From: Desnuesiella massiliensis
GTDB lineage: Bacteria > Bacillota > Clostridia > Clostridiales > Clostridiaceae
Direction: 5' to 3'
DNA: 64,000 nt
Assembly (NCBI RefSeq): GCF_001403615.1
Contig: NZ_LN879456.1
Coordinates: 682,001-746,000 of the forward strand
A model generated the notes under the pieces. It was given only the letters and a program-made list of their open reading frames with translations. It did no database searches and had not been told where the DNA came from. This document shows positions 42,301 through 49,791 of the stretch, piece by piece. Position numbers and translations under genes: made by a program. The stretch's first letter is position 1. Every line of letters begins with the position of its first letter.

Positions 42301-44837
42301 ATGGAAAAGTAGTGAATGTAGAAGAAGATAAAAAGCTTTTAGAATACTTAAGAGAAGATGCAAGATTGACTTCTGTAAAAGATGGATGTAGTGAAGGTGC
42401 TTGTGGAACTTGTACTATTCTTGTAGATGGTAAAGCCATGAGAGCTTGTATATTTACTATATCAAAGGTTCAAGGAAAAAGTATAATAACCAGCGAAGGA
42501 CTTACAGAGAGAGAAAAAGAAGTCTACACTTGGGCTTTTGCAGAGGCGGGAGCAGTGCAATGCGGCTTCTGTATACCAGGTATGGTTATTAGCGCAAAGG
42601 CTCTTTTAGATAATAATTTAAACCCTACTCGTGCAGATGTTAAAAATGCAATAAGAGGGAATATCTGCAGATGTACAGGATATGTAAAAATAGAGGATGC
42701 TATTCTAAAGGCTGCAGCGGTTTTTAGAGGAGAACTAGAACCTAAAAAGGTTGAATTTAAGGGTCTTGTAGGAGAAAACGTTCATAGAGTAGATGCTGAA
42801 GCTAAAACTTTAGGAACTGGAAAATATGTTGATGATATGCAAGTTCCAGGCATGATTTATGGTTCAGCTTTAAGAACTAAATATCCAAGAGCCTTAGTTA
42901 AAAACATTGATATCGCTGAAGCAGAAAAAATTCCAGGAGTAGTAGCAGTTTTAACTGCAAAGGATATACCTGGAAACAGATATATTGGTCATATTGTAAA
43001 GGACTGGCCAGCTTTAATAGCTGTTGGTGAGGAAACAAGATATGTGGGAGATTCTGTGGCTTTAGTAGCTGCCGAAACTAAAGAGGCATTAAAAAGAGCA
43101 TTAGAAGCCATCGCAGTTGATTATGAAGAAAGAGAACCATTATCTACTCCAGAAATGGCCTTAGCAGAAGGAGCACCAAAGATACACGAAAAAGGAAATC
43201 TACTTTTTGAGCAAGTATTAAAAAGAGGAAATGCAGATGAAGCTATAAAAAATTCAAAGTATGTAGTTTCACATAAGTACTCTGTTCCTTTTACTGAACA
43301 TGCCTTCATGGAACCAGAAACTTGCATTGGTATGCCTGATGGTAACGGAGTTATATTATATACTGCAGGACAAAATGTATTTGACGAACAGCATGAAGTT
43401 ATGGAGCTTTTAGGTCTGACCGCAGATAAGGTGAGAGTTATAAGCAAATATGTAGGTGGTGGCTTTGGTGGAAAGGAAGATATGTCTGTTCAACACCATG
43501 CAGCACTAATTGCATATGTAACAAAAAGACCTGTAAAAGTATCTTTAAGCAGAAAAGAGAGTATAATGATACACCCAAAAAGACATGCTATGGAAATGGA
43601 ATTCACCACAGCCTGCGATGAAAACGGAATACTTACTGCAATGAAGGCTGTTTTGATTTCAGATACTGGAGCCTATGCATCCCTTGGAGGCCCAGTACTT
43701 CAAAGAGCATGCACTCATGCAGCTGGACCATACAACTACCATAACATTGATATATTAGGAAGAGCAGTTTATACTAACAATCCTCCTGGAGGAGCTTTCA
43801 GAGGATTTGGAGTAACACAATCTGCCTTTGCTATTGAATGTAATATAAATGAATTAGCGAAACTAGTAGGAATATCTCAGTGGGAAATTAGATATAGAAA
43901 TGCTGTAGAACCAGGTCAAGTGCTTCCTAATGGCCAGATTGCAGATGCTGGAACAGCTCTTAAAGAAACTTTAGAAGCTGTAAAAAAAGATTTTGAAAGT
44001 AGTCCCTATGCAGGAATTGCCTGTGCTATGAAGAACGCAGGAATTGGTGTAGGTCTCCCAGATATAGGTAGAAGTAGACTTACTATTATCAATAGAAAGG
44101 TTCATGTAAGATGTGGAGCAGCTTGTATTGGTCAAGGAATGGGGACAATAAATGCTCAAATGGTTTGTGAAACTACAGGAATATCTTATGATAAAATAGT
44201 AGTTGAGGCACCAGATACAGCAATTACTCCAAACTCAGGTACAACTACTGCATCAAGACAAACAGTTTTCTCAGGAGAGGCTACAAAGCAAGCAGCTCTT
44301 AAACTTAAAGAGGCTCTAAAAAATAGCACTTTAGAAGAATTAGAAGGGCAAGATTTCTATGGAGAATATTCAGGAATAACAGATCCTATGGGTTCTGACA
44401 AACCAAATCCAGTGAGCCACGTAGCTTATGGATATGCTACTCAAGTGGTTATATTGGATGAAAAGGGAGTGCTTCAAAAGGTAGTAGCTGCTCATGATGT
44501 GGGTAAAGCAATAAATCCTATAAATGTTGAAGGACAAATTGAAGGCGGAGTTGTTATGGGGCTTGGATACGGCCTTACAGAAGATTATCCACTTATAAAT
44601 TCTGTACCAACTGCAAAATTAGGAACCCTAGGATTATTTAGAGCAAATCAAGTTCCTGAAATTAAACCAATTATAATAGAAAAAAATACCGAAGCTTTAG
44701 CTTATGGAGCTAAGGGTGTAGGGGAAATAACTTGTATACCAACTGCACCAGCAATTCAAGGAGCTTATTATAGGTTAGATGGCAATTTTAGAACTAAGCT
44801 TCCTCTTGAAGATACATTCTATAAAAAGAAAAAATAA
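42282..44837 (+). CDS. xdhD: Single-chain xanthine dehydrogenase-type molybdenum hydroxylase (XdhD)
   Basis: An 851-residue fusion of the [2Fe-2S] subunit and the molybdenum-binding subunit. The plant-type ferredoxin domain has C36, C41, C44 and C56, the second cluster C94, C97, C129 and C131. The molybdenum domain (about 165-840) shows VGGGFGGKED, PGGAFRGFGVTQ and the catalytic glutamate E815 in AKGVGEITC. No FAD subunit is in the operon. The accompanying yqeB/yqeC/xdhC genes suggest the selenium-dependent type. It probably interconverts urate, xanthine or related purines. AAGGGGAG inside hyuA sets the start. Confidence 0.93.
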   Translation: MYTFNLNGKVVNVEEDKKLLEYLREDARLTSVKDGCSEGACGTCTILVDGKAMRACIFTISKVQGKSIITSEGLTEREKEVYTWAFAEAGAVQCGFCIPGMVISAKALLDNNLNPTRADVKNAIRGNICRCTGYVKIEDAILKAAAVFRGELEPKKVEFKGLVGENVHRVDAEAKTLGTGKYVDDMQVPGMIYGSALRTKYPRALVKNIDIAEAEKIPGVVAVLTAKDIPGNRYIGHIVKDWPALIAVGEETRYVGDSVALVAAETKEALKRALEAIAVDYEEREPLSTPEMALAEGAPKIHEKGNLLFEQVLKRGNADEAIKNSKYVVSHKYSVPFTEHAFMEPETCIGMPDGNGVILYTAGQNVFDEQHEVMELLGLTADKVRVISKYVGGGFGGKEDMSVQHHAALIAYVTKRPVKVSLSRKESIMIHPKRHAMEMEFTTACDENGILTAMKAVLISDTGAYASLGGPVLQRACTHAAGPYNYHNIDILGRAVYTNNPPGGAFRGFGVTQSAFAIECNINELAKLVGISQWEIRYRNAVEPGQVLPNGQIADAGTALKETLEAVKKDFESSPYAGIACAMKNAGIGVGLPDIGRSRLTIINRKVHVRCGAACIGQGMGTINAQMVCETTGISYDKIVVEAPDTAITPNSGTTTASRQTVFSGEATKQAALKLKEALKNSTLEELEGQDFYGEYSGITDPMGSDKPNPVSHVAYGYATQVVILDEKGVLQKVVAAHDVGKAINPINVEGQIEGGVVMGLGYGLTEDYPLINSVPTAKLGTLGLFRANQVPEIKPIIIEKNTEALAYGAKGVGEITCIPTAPAIQGAYYRLDGNFRTKLPLEDTFYKKKK

Positions 44838-44876
44838 ATTATGAAGAAAAAATAAGTAGATAAAAGCTAGGCTTAT

Positions 44877-44913
44877 GCTCTTTTAGCCTAAATATATTAA
44901 AGGATAAAAGAGC
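44877..44913 (+). other. Intra-operon hairpin between xdhD and ridA
   Basis: GCTCTTTTA (44877-44885) and TAAAAGAGC (44905-44913) are exact complements with a 19-base loop. A competing stem AGGCT/AGCCT overlaps the left arm. No T-run follows, so it is probably a processing or stability element, or a weak attenuator, separating the two cistrons. Confidence 0.4.
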
Positions 44914-44948
44914 TGAGTCTAAATGCATATAAATTAGGAGGAATAATC

Positions 44949-45329
44949 ATGGCAAAAACAGTAATAAGTACACAAGGTGCACCAGGTGCTATAGGACCTT
45001 ACTCACAAGCAATAAAGGTTGGTAACCTTGTATTTACATCAGGACAACTTCCAATCAATGCTTCCACTGGAGTTTTAGTAGAGGATATAAAGGAAGCAAC
45101 TAAAACATCTTTAGAAAATGTTAAGGCAATATTAGAAGAAGCAGGAACATCTTTAGATAAAGTAGTAAAAACTCTTGTGTTTTTAAAGGATATGAATGAT
45201 TTTGCAGCTGTAAATGAGGTATATGCCTCATACTTTACAGAAAATCCACCAGCAAGATCATGTGTTGAGGTGGCAAGATTACCTAAAGATGCTAAAGTCG
45301 AAATAGAAGTTATAGCTTTAGTTGACTAG
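44949..45329 (+). CDS. ridA: RidA-family enamine/imine deaminase
   Basis: A 126-residue RidA (YjgF) protein that hydrolyses reactive enamines and imines such as 2-aminoacrylate. It has GAPGAIGPYSQAIKVGNLVFTSGQLP, the arginine in PPARSCVEVARLP and the glutamate in KVEIEVIALV. It follows xdhD by 111 bases with AGGAGG. Its place in the operon is logical because diaminopropionate ammonia-lyase, the first gene, releases 2-aminoacrylate. It is the last gene before a strong terminator. Confidence 0.94.
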   Translation: MAKTVISTQGAPGAIGPYSQAIKVGNLVFTSGQLPINASTGVLVEDIKEATKTSLENVKAILEEAGTSLDKVVKTLVFLKDMNDFAAVNEVYASYFTENPPARSCVEVARLPKDAKVEIEVIALVD

Positions 45330-45354
45330 TTACTAAAACTAGAAGGTTAAAATT

Positions 45355-45411
45355 AAAAAATAGCTGTGTCAGAATAGAACTTAATTTCTATTCTAACTAG
45401 CTATTTTTTAT
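45355..45411 (+). terminator. Terminator of the purine operon
   Basis: AAAAAATAGCT and AGCTATTTTTT flank an inner stem AGAATAGAA/TTCTATTCT. The T-run makes a strong rightward terminator. Confidence 0.8.
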
Positions 45412-45463
45412 TTGCATTAATTATAGCCAGCAGTATCTTTAAAGATTTTATTTTCAAATAAAA

Positions 45464-45511
45464 AAGAGGTTGCCTTAAATGATTTTTTCATTATATTTAA
45501 GGTAACCTCTT
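45464..45511 (-). terminator. Terminator of the repeat-protein gene
   Basis: AAGAGGTTGCCTTAAAT (45464-45480) pairs with ATTTAAGGTAACCTCTT (45495-45511), one G-T pair. Read on the minus strand it is followed by TTTTTATTTG, and it lies seven bases after the stop of the leftward gene. Confidence 0.8.
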
Positions 45512-45517
45512 AACTAA

Positions 45518-46084
45518 TTATTTTAAAGAGTTCTTATTTGCTCTAGATTGAGCATTTAATCTCTTAACTTCTGCTACATCTGTAGCGGCAGAATTCATAG
45601 TATTATTATTTGTAGAAGAGGTAGTCGCTCCTGCATTTTGAGCAGATTGAGCATTTAATCTCTTAACTTCTGCTACATCTGTAGCGGCAGAATTCATAGT
45701 ATTATTATTTGTAGAAGAGGTAGTCGCTCCTGCATTTTGAGCAGATTGAGCATTTAATCTCTTAACTTCTGCTACATCTGTAGCAGCAGAATTCATAGTA
45801 TTATTATTTGTAGAAGAGGTAGTCGCTCCTGCATTTTGAGCAGATTGAGCATTTAATCTCTTAACTTCTGCTACATCTGTAGCAGCAGAATTCATAGTAT
45901 TATTATTTGTAGAAGAAGTAGTCGCTCCTGCATTTTGAGCAGATTGAGCATTTAATCTCTTAACTTCTGCTATATCTGTAGCAGCAAAATTCATAGTACT
46001 ATTATTTGTAGAAGAAGTAGCCATTCCTGCATTTTGTCTAGATTGAGCATTTAATCTTTTAGTTTCTTCCAAATTATTTGTCAT
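45518..46084 (-). CDS. Tandem-repeat protein resembling gamma-type SASP (SspE)
   Basis: A 188-residue, low-complexity protein rich in Asn, Ala, Thr, Ser and Gln, without Cys or Trp and with a single Phe. Four nearly identical 33-residue units (each with EVKRLNAQSAQNAGATTSST) are flanked by a degenerate first and a truncated last unit. The first junction NFAATDIAEVKRLNAQSAQ resembles the SspE repeat of Bacillus (FASET..QVRKQNQQSA). SspE is a spore-core amino-acid reserve degraded by the GPR protease. AAAGGAG before ATG 46084 sets the start; the frame can be extended 16 codons upstream without support. Similarity to SspE is my reading and needs a profile search. Confidence 0.72.
   Translation of the reverse strand: MTNNLEETKRLNAQSRQNAGMATSSTNNSTMNFAATDIAEVKRLNAQSAQNAGATTSSTNNNTMNSAATDVAEVKRLNAQSAQNAGATTSSTNNNTMNSAATDVAEVKRLNAQSAQNAGATTSSTNNNTMNSAATDVAEVKRLNAQSAQNAGATTSSTNNNTMNSAATDVAEVKRLNAQSRANKNSLK
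45551..46079 (-). repeat. 99-bp tandem repeat array inside the SASP-like gene
   Basis: A 99-bp unit recurs exactly in phase with the reading frame (for example CTCTTAACTT at 45561 and again 99 bases on). Four central units differ by only a few bases, the outer ones more. The near identity points to recent expansion by recombination or slippage, and copy number may differ between strains. Confidence 0.9.
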
Positions 46085-46221
46085 AATTAATACTCCTTTC
46101 AAAAGCTCTCTTAATAAATTTATTTGATTCAATTATAGTTTAACCGCCTTTACATAAAATATTAAATTAGTTTCTGGATTTATTAGAAGTATTATCTATA
46201 CTTAAAACAAATGTGCAATAG

Positions 46222-46260
46222 AAAAAATCGCTTTTAATTATCAGCTAAAAGCGATTTTTT
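46222..46260 (-). terminator. Terminator of the LysM-CAP gene
   Basis: AAAAAATCGCTTTTA (46222-46236) and TAAAAGCGATTTTTT (46246-46260) are perfect complements with a nine-base loop. T-runs occur on both faces, so it could act in both directions. Confidence 0.85.
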
Positions 46261-46265
46261 TACCT

Positions 46266-46883
46266 TTAATAAGGTTTTATAAACATTTGTGTCCAATAGC
46301 AGGTTCCTGCCTTATCCTTTGCTAACCCTACCCCTATAACAGTGTAAGTTGGGTTTAAAATATTACTTCTATGACCGGGAGAATTCATCCATCCATTCAT
46401 TACTTCACTAGGAGTTCTTTGGCCTTTTGCTATATTCTCTCCTGCTGCAGAAAATTTTATGCCGAAGTTTTCTATCATATTAAAAGGTGATCCATAAGTA
46501 GGCGATTGATGAGAGAAATAATTTTTATTTATCATATCCTGAGACTTATATCTCGCTACCCTTGATAACTGCCAATTAGTTTTTAATGGTGGTAATCCTG
46601 ACTTACTTCTTTGCACATTTACTAAACGTATAACTTCATTTTCAAAGGTTTTAATATCATTTATATTTGGAACCTTTACTATTTGCCCAGGATATATATT
46701 AGAAGGATTTTTTATTTGAGGGTTAGCCGAAATTATTTCGCTAATTCCTATCTCATATTTAACAGCGATTTTCCACATACTATCTCCTGGTTTTACTGTA
46801 TAAGTAATTTCTTGAGCTTTAGCTTCATAATAAGGTAACAGCAGTAATAATGCAGAAAATATTACAATTTTCATTTTTTTCAT
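46266..46883 (-). CDS. Secreted LysM-CAP domain protein (YkwD/SafA-like)
   Basis: A secreted 205-residue protein. A signal peptide (residues 1-23, ending AKA) precedes one LysM domain (about 27-72: YTVKPGDSMWKIAVKYEI to IYPGQIVKVP), which binds peptidoglycan, and a CAP/SCP domain (about 80-205) with NVQRSKSGLPPLK, SRVARYKSQDM, the histidine in YFSHQSP, GENIAKG and PGHRSNILNP. In Bacillus and clostridia such proteins attach to spore or cell walls; the biochemical role is not established. GGAGG lies before the ATG. It is encoded next to the SASP-like gene, which supports a spore role. Confidence 0.88.
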   Translation of the reverse strand: MKKMKIVIFSALLLLLPYYEAKAQEITYTVKPGDSMWKIAVKYEIGISEIISANPQIKNPSNIYPGQIVKVPNINDIKTFENEVIRLVNVQRSKSGLPPLKTNWQLSRVARYKSQDMINKNYFSHQSPTYGSPFNMIENFGIKFSAAGENIAKGQRTPSEVMNGWMNSPGHRSNILNPTYTVIGVGLAKDKAGTCYWTQMFIKPY

Positions 46884-47181
46884 AATAAAACCTCCAATTT
46901 AATATATACTTATAAACTATAGATGAAATAATTAATTTTTCTACTGTTTATATTTTGTTCAATAACGATATTATTATGTCAATTTAATTTTAACAATGTT
47001 TGAAATTACATTTTAATATCACATTTATTACCTTATTTTAATATAATAATATATATTCAATTTTTTATGTTTCTTGTATTTTTGTATAGCTATTGCTTTA
47101 ATATTAGGGAAATCCGTAAGAGTCATATTGAAATTGAATATATAAATTCACATAGGATGAGTACAAAAGGGAGGTATAGTT
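46884..47181. other. Intergenic stretch, promoter region only
   Basis: This AT-rich gap between the LysM-CAP gene and the Cys-rich gene holds no reading frame I can support. AAAAGGGAGG at 47166-47175 is the ribosome binding site of the next gene. I looked for a sigma-E, sigma-G or sigma-K promoter and found no convincing one. Confidence 0.4.
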
Positions 47182-47331
47182 ATGAGCCATAAACATCGTA
47201 GATGTTGTTGTGTAGAAAAATGCTGTTGTAATAATAGATTTAATAGCTGCGGTTTTAATAGTGGTTGTGGTTTTAATAACGGTTGTGATGGCAGCTTGCT
47301 TCTAATTCTTCTATTATTAAGATGTTTTTAA
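47182..47331 (+). CDS. Small cysteine-rich protein, 49 residues
   Basis: A very short gene that is easy to miss. It begins with ATG seven bases after GGGAGG and reads 49 codons to TAA. The N-terminal half has CCC twice (C8-C10 and C14-C16), the middle has C23, C29 and C35 in Asn/Gly/Phe repeats (GFNSGCGFNNGC), and the end is a hydrophobic leucine-rich helix. This resembles small cysteine-rich or spore-coat-type proteins of sporulating Firmicutes; no family assignment is claimed. It has its own terminator at 47336. Neighbours include SASP-like and LysM-CAP genes. Confidence 0.65.
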   Translation: MSHKHRRCCCVEKCCCNNRFNSCGFNSGCGFNNGCDGSLLLILLLLRCF

Positions 47332-47335
47332 TAAC

Positions 47336-47366
47336 AAAAGAAACCCATGAAAATTGGGTTTCTTTT
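47336..47366 (+). terminator. Bidirectional terminator
   Basis: AAAAGAAACCCA (47336-47347) and TGGGTTTCTTTT (47355-47366) are perfect complements with a seven-base loop. T-runs on both faces serve the Cys-rich gene and the convergent gene ending at 47374. Confidence 0.85.
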
Positions 47367-47373
47367 AACGATA

Positions 47374-48195
47374 TTATAAACTTTCATAACAGTTCTTTAG
47401 TAAAAGGGCATCTTTTTCCAAAATTGGACTTTCACAAATAACACACCCTTTAACATTAAAATCAATGAAAGCTTTTAAACAAGCTTTATAATTAAAATCA
47501 CTTTCTAAAAAGGGAAGGTGATTTTTTTCACCTTTCTCTCCATAATGTATTCCAGAAAGATGAATATGTAAGTCTTCTAAGGCCTCTTTACCTAAATTTT
47601 CTCCAACCTTATATAATATAGCAGCAAAATCTTCATAATTTTTTAAGATTCCATTATACCTTGCATGTATATGAGAAAAATCAATACATAGCTTACAACT
47701 AGGAATATTCTTGCAAATTCTTATTAATTCATCTATAGAACCAAACTGAGTAGGCTTGCCTGTTGTTTCAAGTCTATAATTAAACTCATATTTCTCTGGC
47801 AGCCTTTTTAAGCTTTCTTCAATCTTTATAAAGGTCTCTTCAGGGGTATTTTTTAGATAATAACCTGAATGAAAAACAATATTATTTCCTCCAACAGAAT
47901 ATAGTGCCTCAGCTCCTCCAATAATTCTTTCAATAGATTTATCAATCTTTTCTTGCTCCTCTGCATTAAGATTAATAAAATAAGAACCATGAGCCGTTAA
48001 ATGAAATTTATATTTTTCTTTCATATTAATAATAGCATCTTTGTTCTTAGCGGTTACATTAATAGATCTAACAAAGGGGAGTTCCTTTGCATTAAGTCCT
48101 ATGCTATGCAGATACTCTATACCAGTGCTGTAATTAAATTTATCTCCTCCTTCTCCAAGAGGTAATCCTGAAATACCAAATAAAAGTCTATCCAT
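47374..48195 (-). CDS. Endonuclease IV/sugar-phosphate-isomerase-like TIM barrel
   Basis: A 273-residue protein of the AP endonuclease family 2 (Nfo). Zinc-site features are TAHGSY, VFHSGYY, LETTG, CIDFSHIHARYNG, HIHLSG and ICESPIL. The DxH motif of Nfo (usually DRH) reads KNH, so one ligand appears replaced. The protein may still nick abasic sites, but a xylose-isomerase-like relative with another substrate is possible. AAAAGGAG fits ATG 48195; the frame can be extended 14 codons upstream without a ribosome binding site. Confidence 0.75.
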   Translation of the reverse strand: MDRLLFGISGLPLGEGGDKFNYSTGIEYLHSIGLNAKELPFVRSINVTAKNKDAIINMKEKYKFHLTAHGSYFINLNAEEQEKIDKSIERIIGGAEALYSVGGNNIVFHSGYYLKNTPEETFIKIEESLKRLPEKYEFNYRLETTGKPTQFGSIDELIRICKNIPSCKLCIDFSHIHARYNGILKNYEDFAAILYKVGENLGKEALEDLHIHLSGIHYGEKGEKNHLPFLESDFNYKACLKAFIDFNVKGCVICESPILEKDALLLKNCYESL

Positions 48196-48416
48196 TGTAT
48201 TCTCCTTTTCTGAAAATATTATTATATAAAATATCATGTTATAATAACTTATAATTATTATTATATAATATCAAGTTACTTAAAAGAATTCAACTGAATA
48301 CTAATATAATAATAATTAACTATATTAATTTTGATTTTTATTTTTTTTATATATAATATTATTATATGATTTATTGCAAAAGCTATAGTAACTTTTATGG
48401 AAGCGAGTTGAAGAAT

Positions 48417-49127
48417 GTGGAAGAAAGATTACAGAAATATATGTCTAGATGCGGAATTGCCTCAAGAAGGAAGAGTGAAGAACTTATTTTAGAAGGTAGA
48501 GTAAAGGTTAATAATGTTGTCATTAATGAATTAGGTTTTAAAGTAGATAGCGAGCGAGATAGAGTATCTGTAGATAATACTTTAATAAAGCCTGTTGAAC
48601 AAAAAATATATATAATGCTAAATAAGCCTGAAGGAGTTATTTCTAGTGTTAAGGATGAAAGAAATAGAAAAACTGTTATAGATGTAATTGGCATTAAAGA
48701 AAAAATTTTCCCTATAGGAAGGCTTGATTACGATACATCAGGATTATTACTATTAACTAATGATGGGGAGATATATAACAAAATAATTCATCCAAGAAAA
48801 GAAGTAAACAAAGTGTACATTGCAAAGGTAAGGGGAATTTTTTCTGAAGAAGAAATGAAAGGCTTTGAAAACGGAGTTGATATAGGAGATTATATTACAG
48901 CTAGATGTAAAATTCTAATATTAAAAAAACATATTGATAGCTGTGAAGTTAAAATTACTATACACGAGGGTAAAAATCGACAGGTAAGAAGGATGTGTAG
49001 TGCCTTTAATCATGAAGTTATCTCACTAAAAAGAATTTCTATTGGTGAAATTACTTTAAAGGATCTAGAAATGGGTAAGTGGAGAAATCTTTCCCAAAAG
49101 GAAATAGAGTACTTAAAAAAATTATAA
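48417..49127 (+). CDS. rluB: Pseudouridine synthase RluB/RsuA type
   Basis: A pseudouridine synthase that modifies ribosomal RNA. The 236 residues comprise an S4 RNA-binding domain (about 1-60: RLQKYMSRCGIASRRKSEELI) and the catalytic domain with the aspartate motif GRLDYDTSGLLLLTNDGE, followed by GKNRQVRRM. The GTG at 48417 gives VEERLQKYMS, the usual family start. TTG 48408 or ATG 48366 would lengthen it, but the latter has no ribosome binding site. RluB versus RsuA-like specificity cannot be settled. Confidence 0.88.
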   Translation: MEERLQKYMSRCGIASRRKSEELILEGRVKVNNVVINELGFKVDSERDRVSVDNTLIKPVEQKIYIMLNKPEGVISSVKDERNRKTVIDVIGIKEKIFPIGRLDYDTSGLLLLTNDGEIYNKIIHPRKEVNKVYIAKVRGIFSEEEMKGFENGVDIGDYITARCKILILKKHIDSCEVKITIHEGKNRQVRRMCSAFNHEVISLKRISIGEITLKDLEMGKWRNLSQKEIEYLKKL

Positions 49128-49152
49128 TATAAATATGAAAGGAAATTATTTT

Positions 49153-49689
49153 ATGTTTTTATATACCAAAAATATAAGCGAATTAGCTCACAACATAATA
49201 AGAAGCCATTGTCCAAATACTAATTTAGCTATAGATGCCACCTTAGGCAATGGATATGATACTGACTTTTTAAGCAGAATATTTAGAAAAGTATATGCAT
49301 TCGACATACAGCCAAGCGTAATTGATCAAAATAAAGCTAAGGGATTAAAAAATGTAGAATATATATTAGACTCCCATGAAAATTTTCTCAAGTATATTGC
49401 TAATACTGATTGTATAATGTACAATTTAGGCTTTCTTCCTGGCGGAGATAAGAATTTAACCACATTAGCACCTAGTACAATTGATAGTCTGCAAATTGCT
49501 ACAAATATTTTAAATAGTAATGGAATAATAAGCATAGCTATTTATGAGGGTCACCAAGAGGGGCTTAAGGAGAAAGAGGCAATAATGGACTTTGCTTCAA
49601 CCTTGCCTAAAAATAAATTTGGTGTTATGAGCCATTCCGTAGTAAATAGAGAAAACGCTCCGTCTTTAATAATTATTGAAAAAAATTAG
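49153..49689 (+). CDS. mnmM: MnmM/YtqB-type class I methyltransferase
   Basis: A 178-residue SAM-dependent methyltransferase of the YtqB (rRNA_methylase, PF06962) family, identified in recent work as MnmM, which methylates the aminomethyl group of tRNA wobble uridine. It shows AIDATLGNGYDTDFLSR, AFDIQPSVI, YNLGFLPGGDK and AIYEGHQEG. AAAGGAAA supports the ATG at 49153. It lies downstream of rluB with a 25-base gap, an RNA-modification pair. Confidence 0.85.
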   Translation: MFLYTKNISELAHNIIRSHCPNTNLAIDATLGNGYDTDFLSRIFRKVYAFDIQPSVIDQNKAKGLKNVEYILDSHENFLKYIANTDCIMYNLGFLPGGDKNLTTLAPSTIDSLQIATNILNSNGIISIAIYEGHQEGLKEKEAIMDFASTLPKNKFGVMSHSVVNRENAPSLIIIEKN

Positions 49690-49733
49690 CGAAAAAATGA
49701 AATGCGGCTTGAATAAATTTTCAATAGATGGTA

Positions 49734-49755
49734 AAATGAAATAAATATTTCATTT
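49734..49755. promoter_or_regulatory. Perfect palindrome before the RpiR regulator
   Basis: AAATGAAATA-AA-TATTTCATTT (49734-49755) is a perfect 10-bp-arm palindrome just upstream of the regulator gene. It contains TGAAA-N6-TTTCA, a form used by many RpiR-family proteins. It is a good candidate for an autoregulatory operator. Confidence 0.6.
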
Positions 49756-49791
49756 TTCATTCTAATTTGAAGAAAGGAAAGTAATTATTCT

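Noticed and set aside
43121..43447. Long minus-strand frame inside xdhD
   Set aside because: It lies wholly within a strongly conserved enzyme gene and has no ribosome binding site; it is a shadow frame.
45551..46079. CRISPR array
   Set aside because: The 99-bp repeats are contiguous with no spacers and stay in the reading frame of a protein.
45518..46132. Longer form of the repeat protein starting at 46132
   Set aside because: The extra 16 codons overlap the AAAGGAG site of ATG 46084 and have no ribosome binding site of their own.
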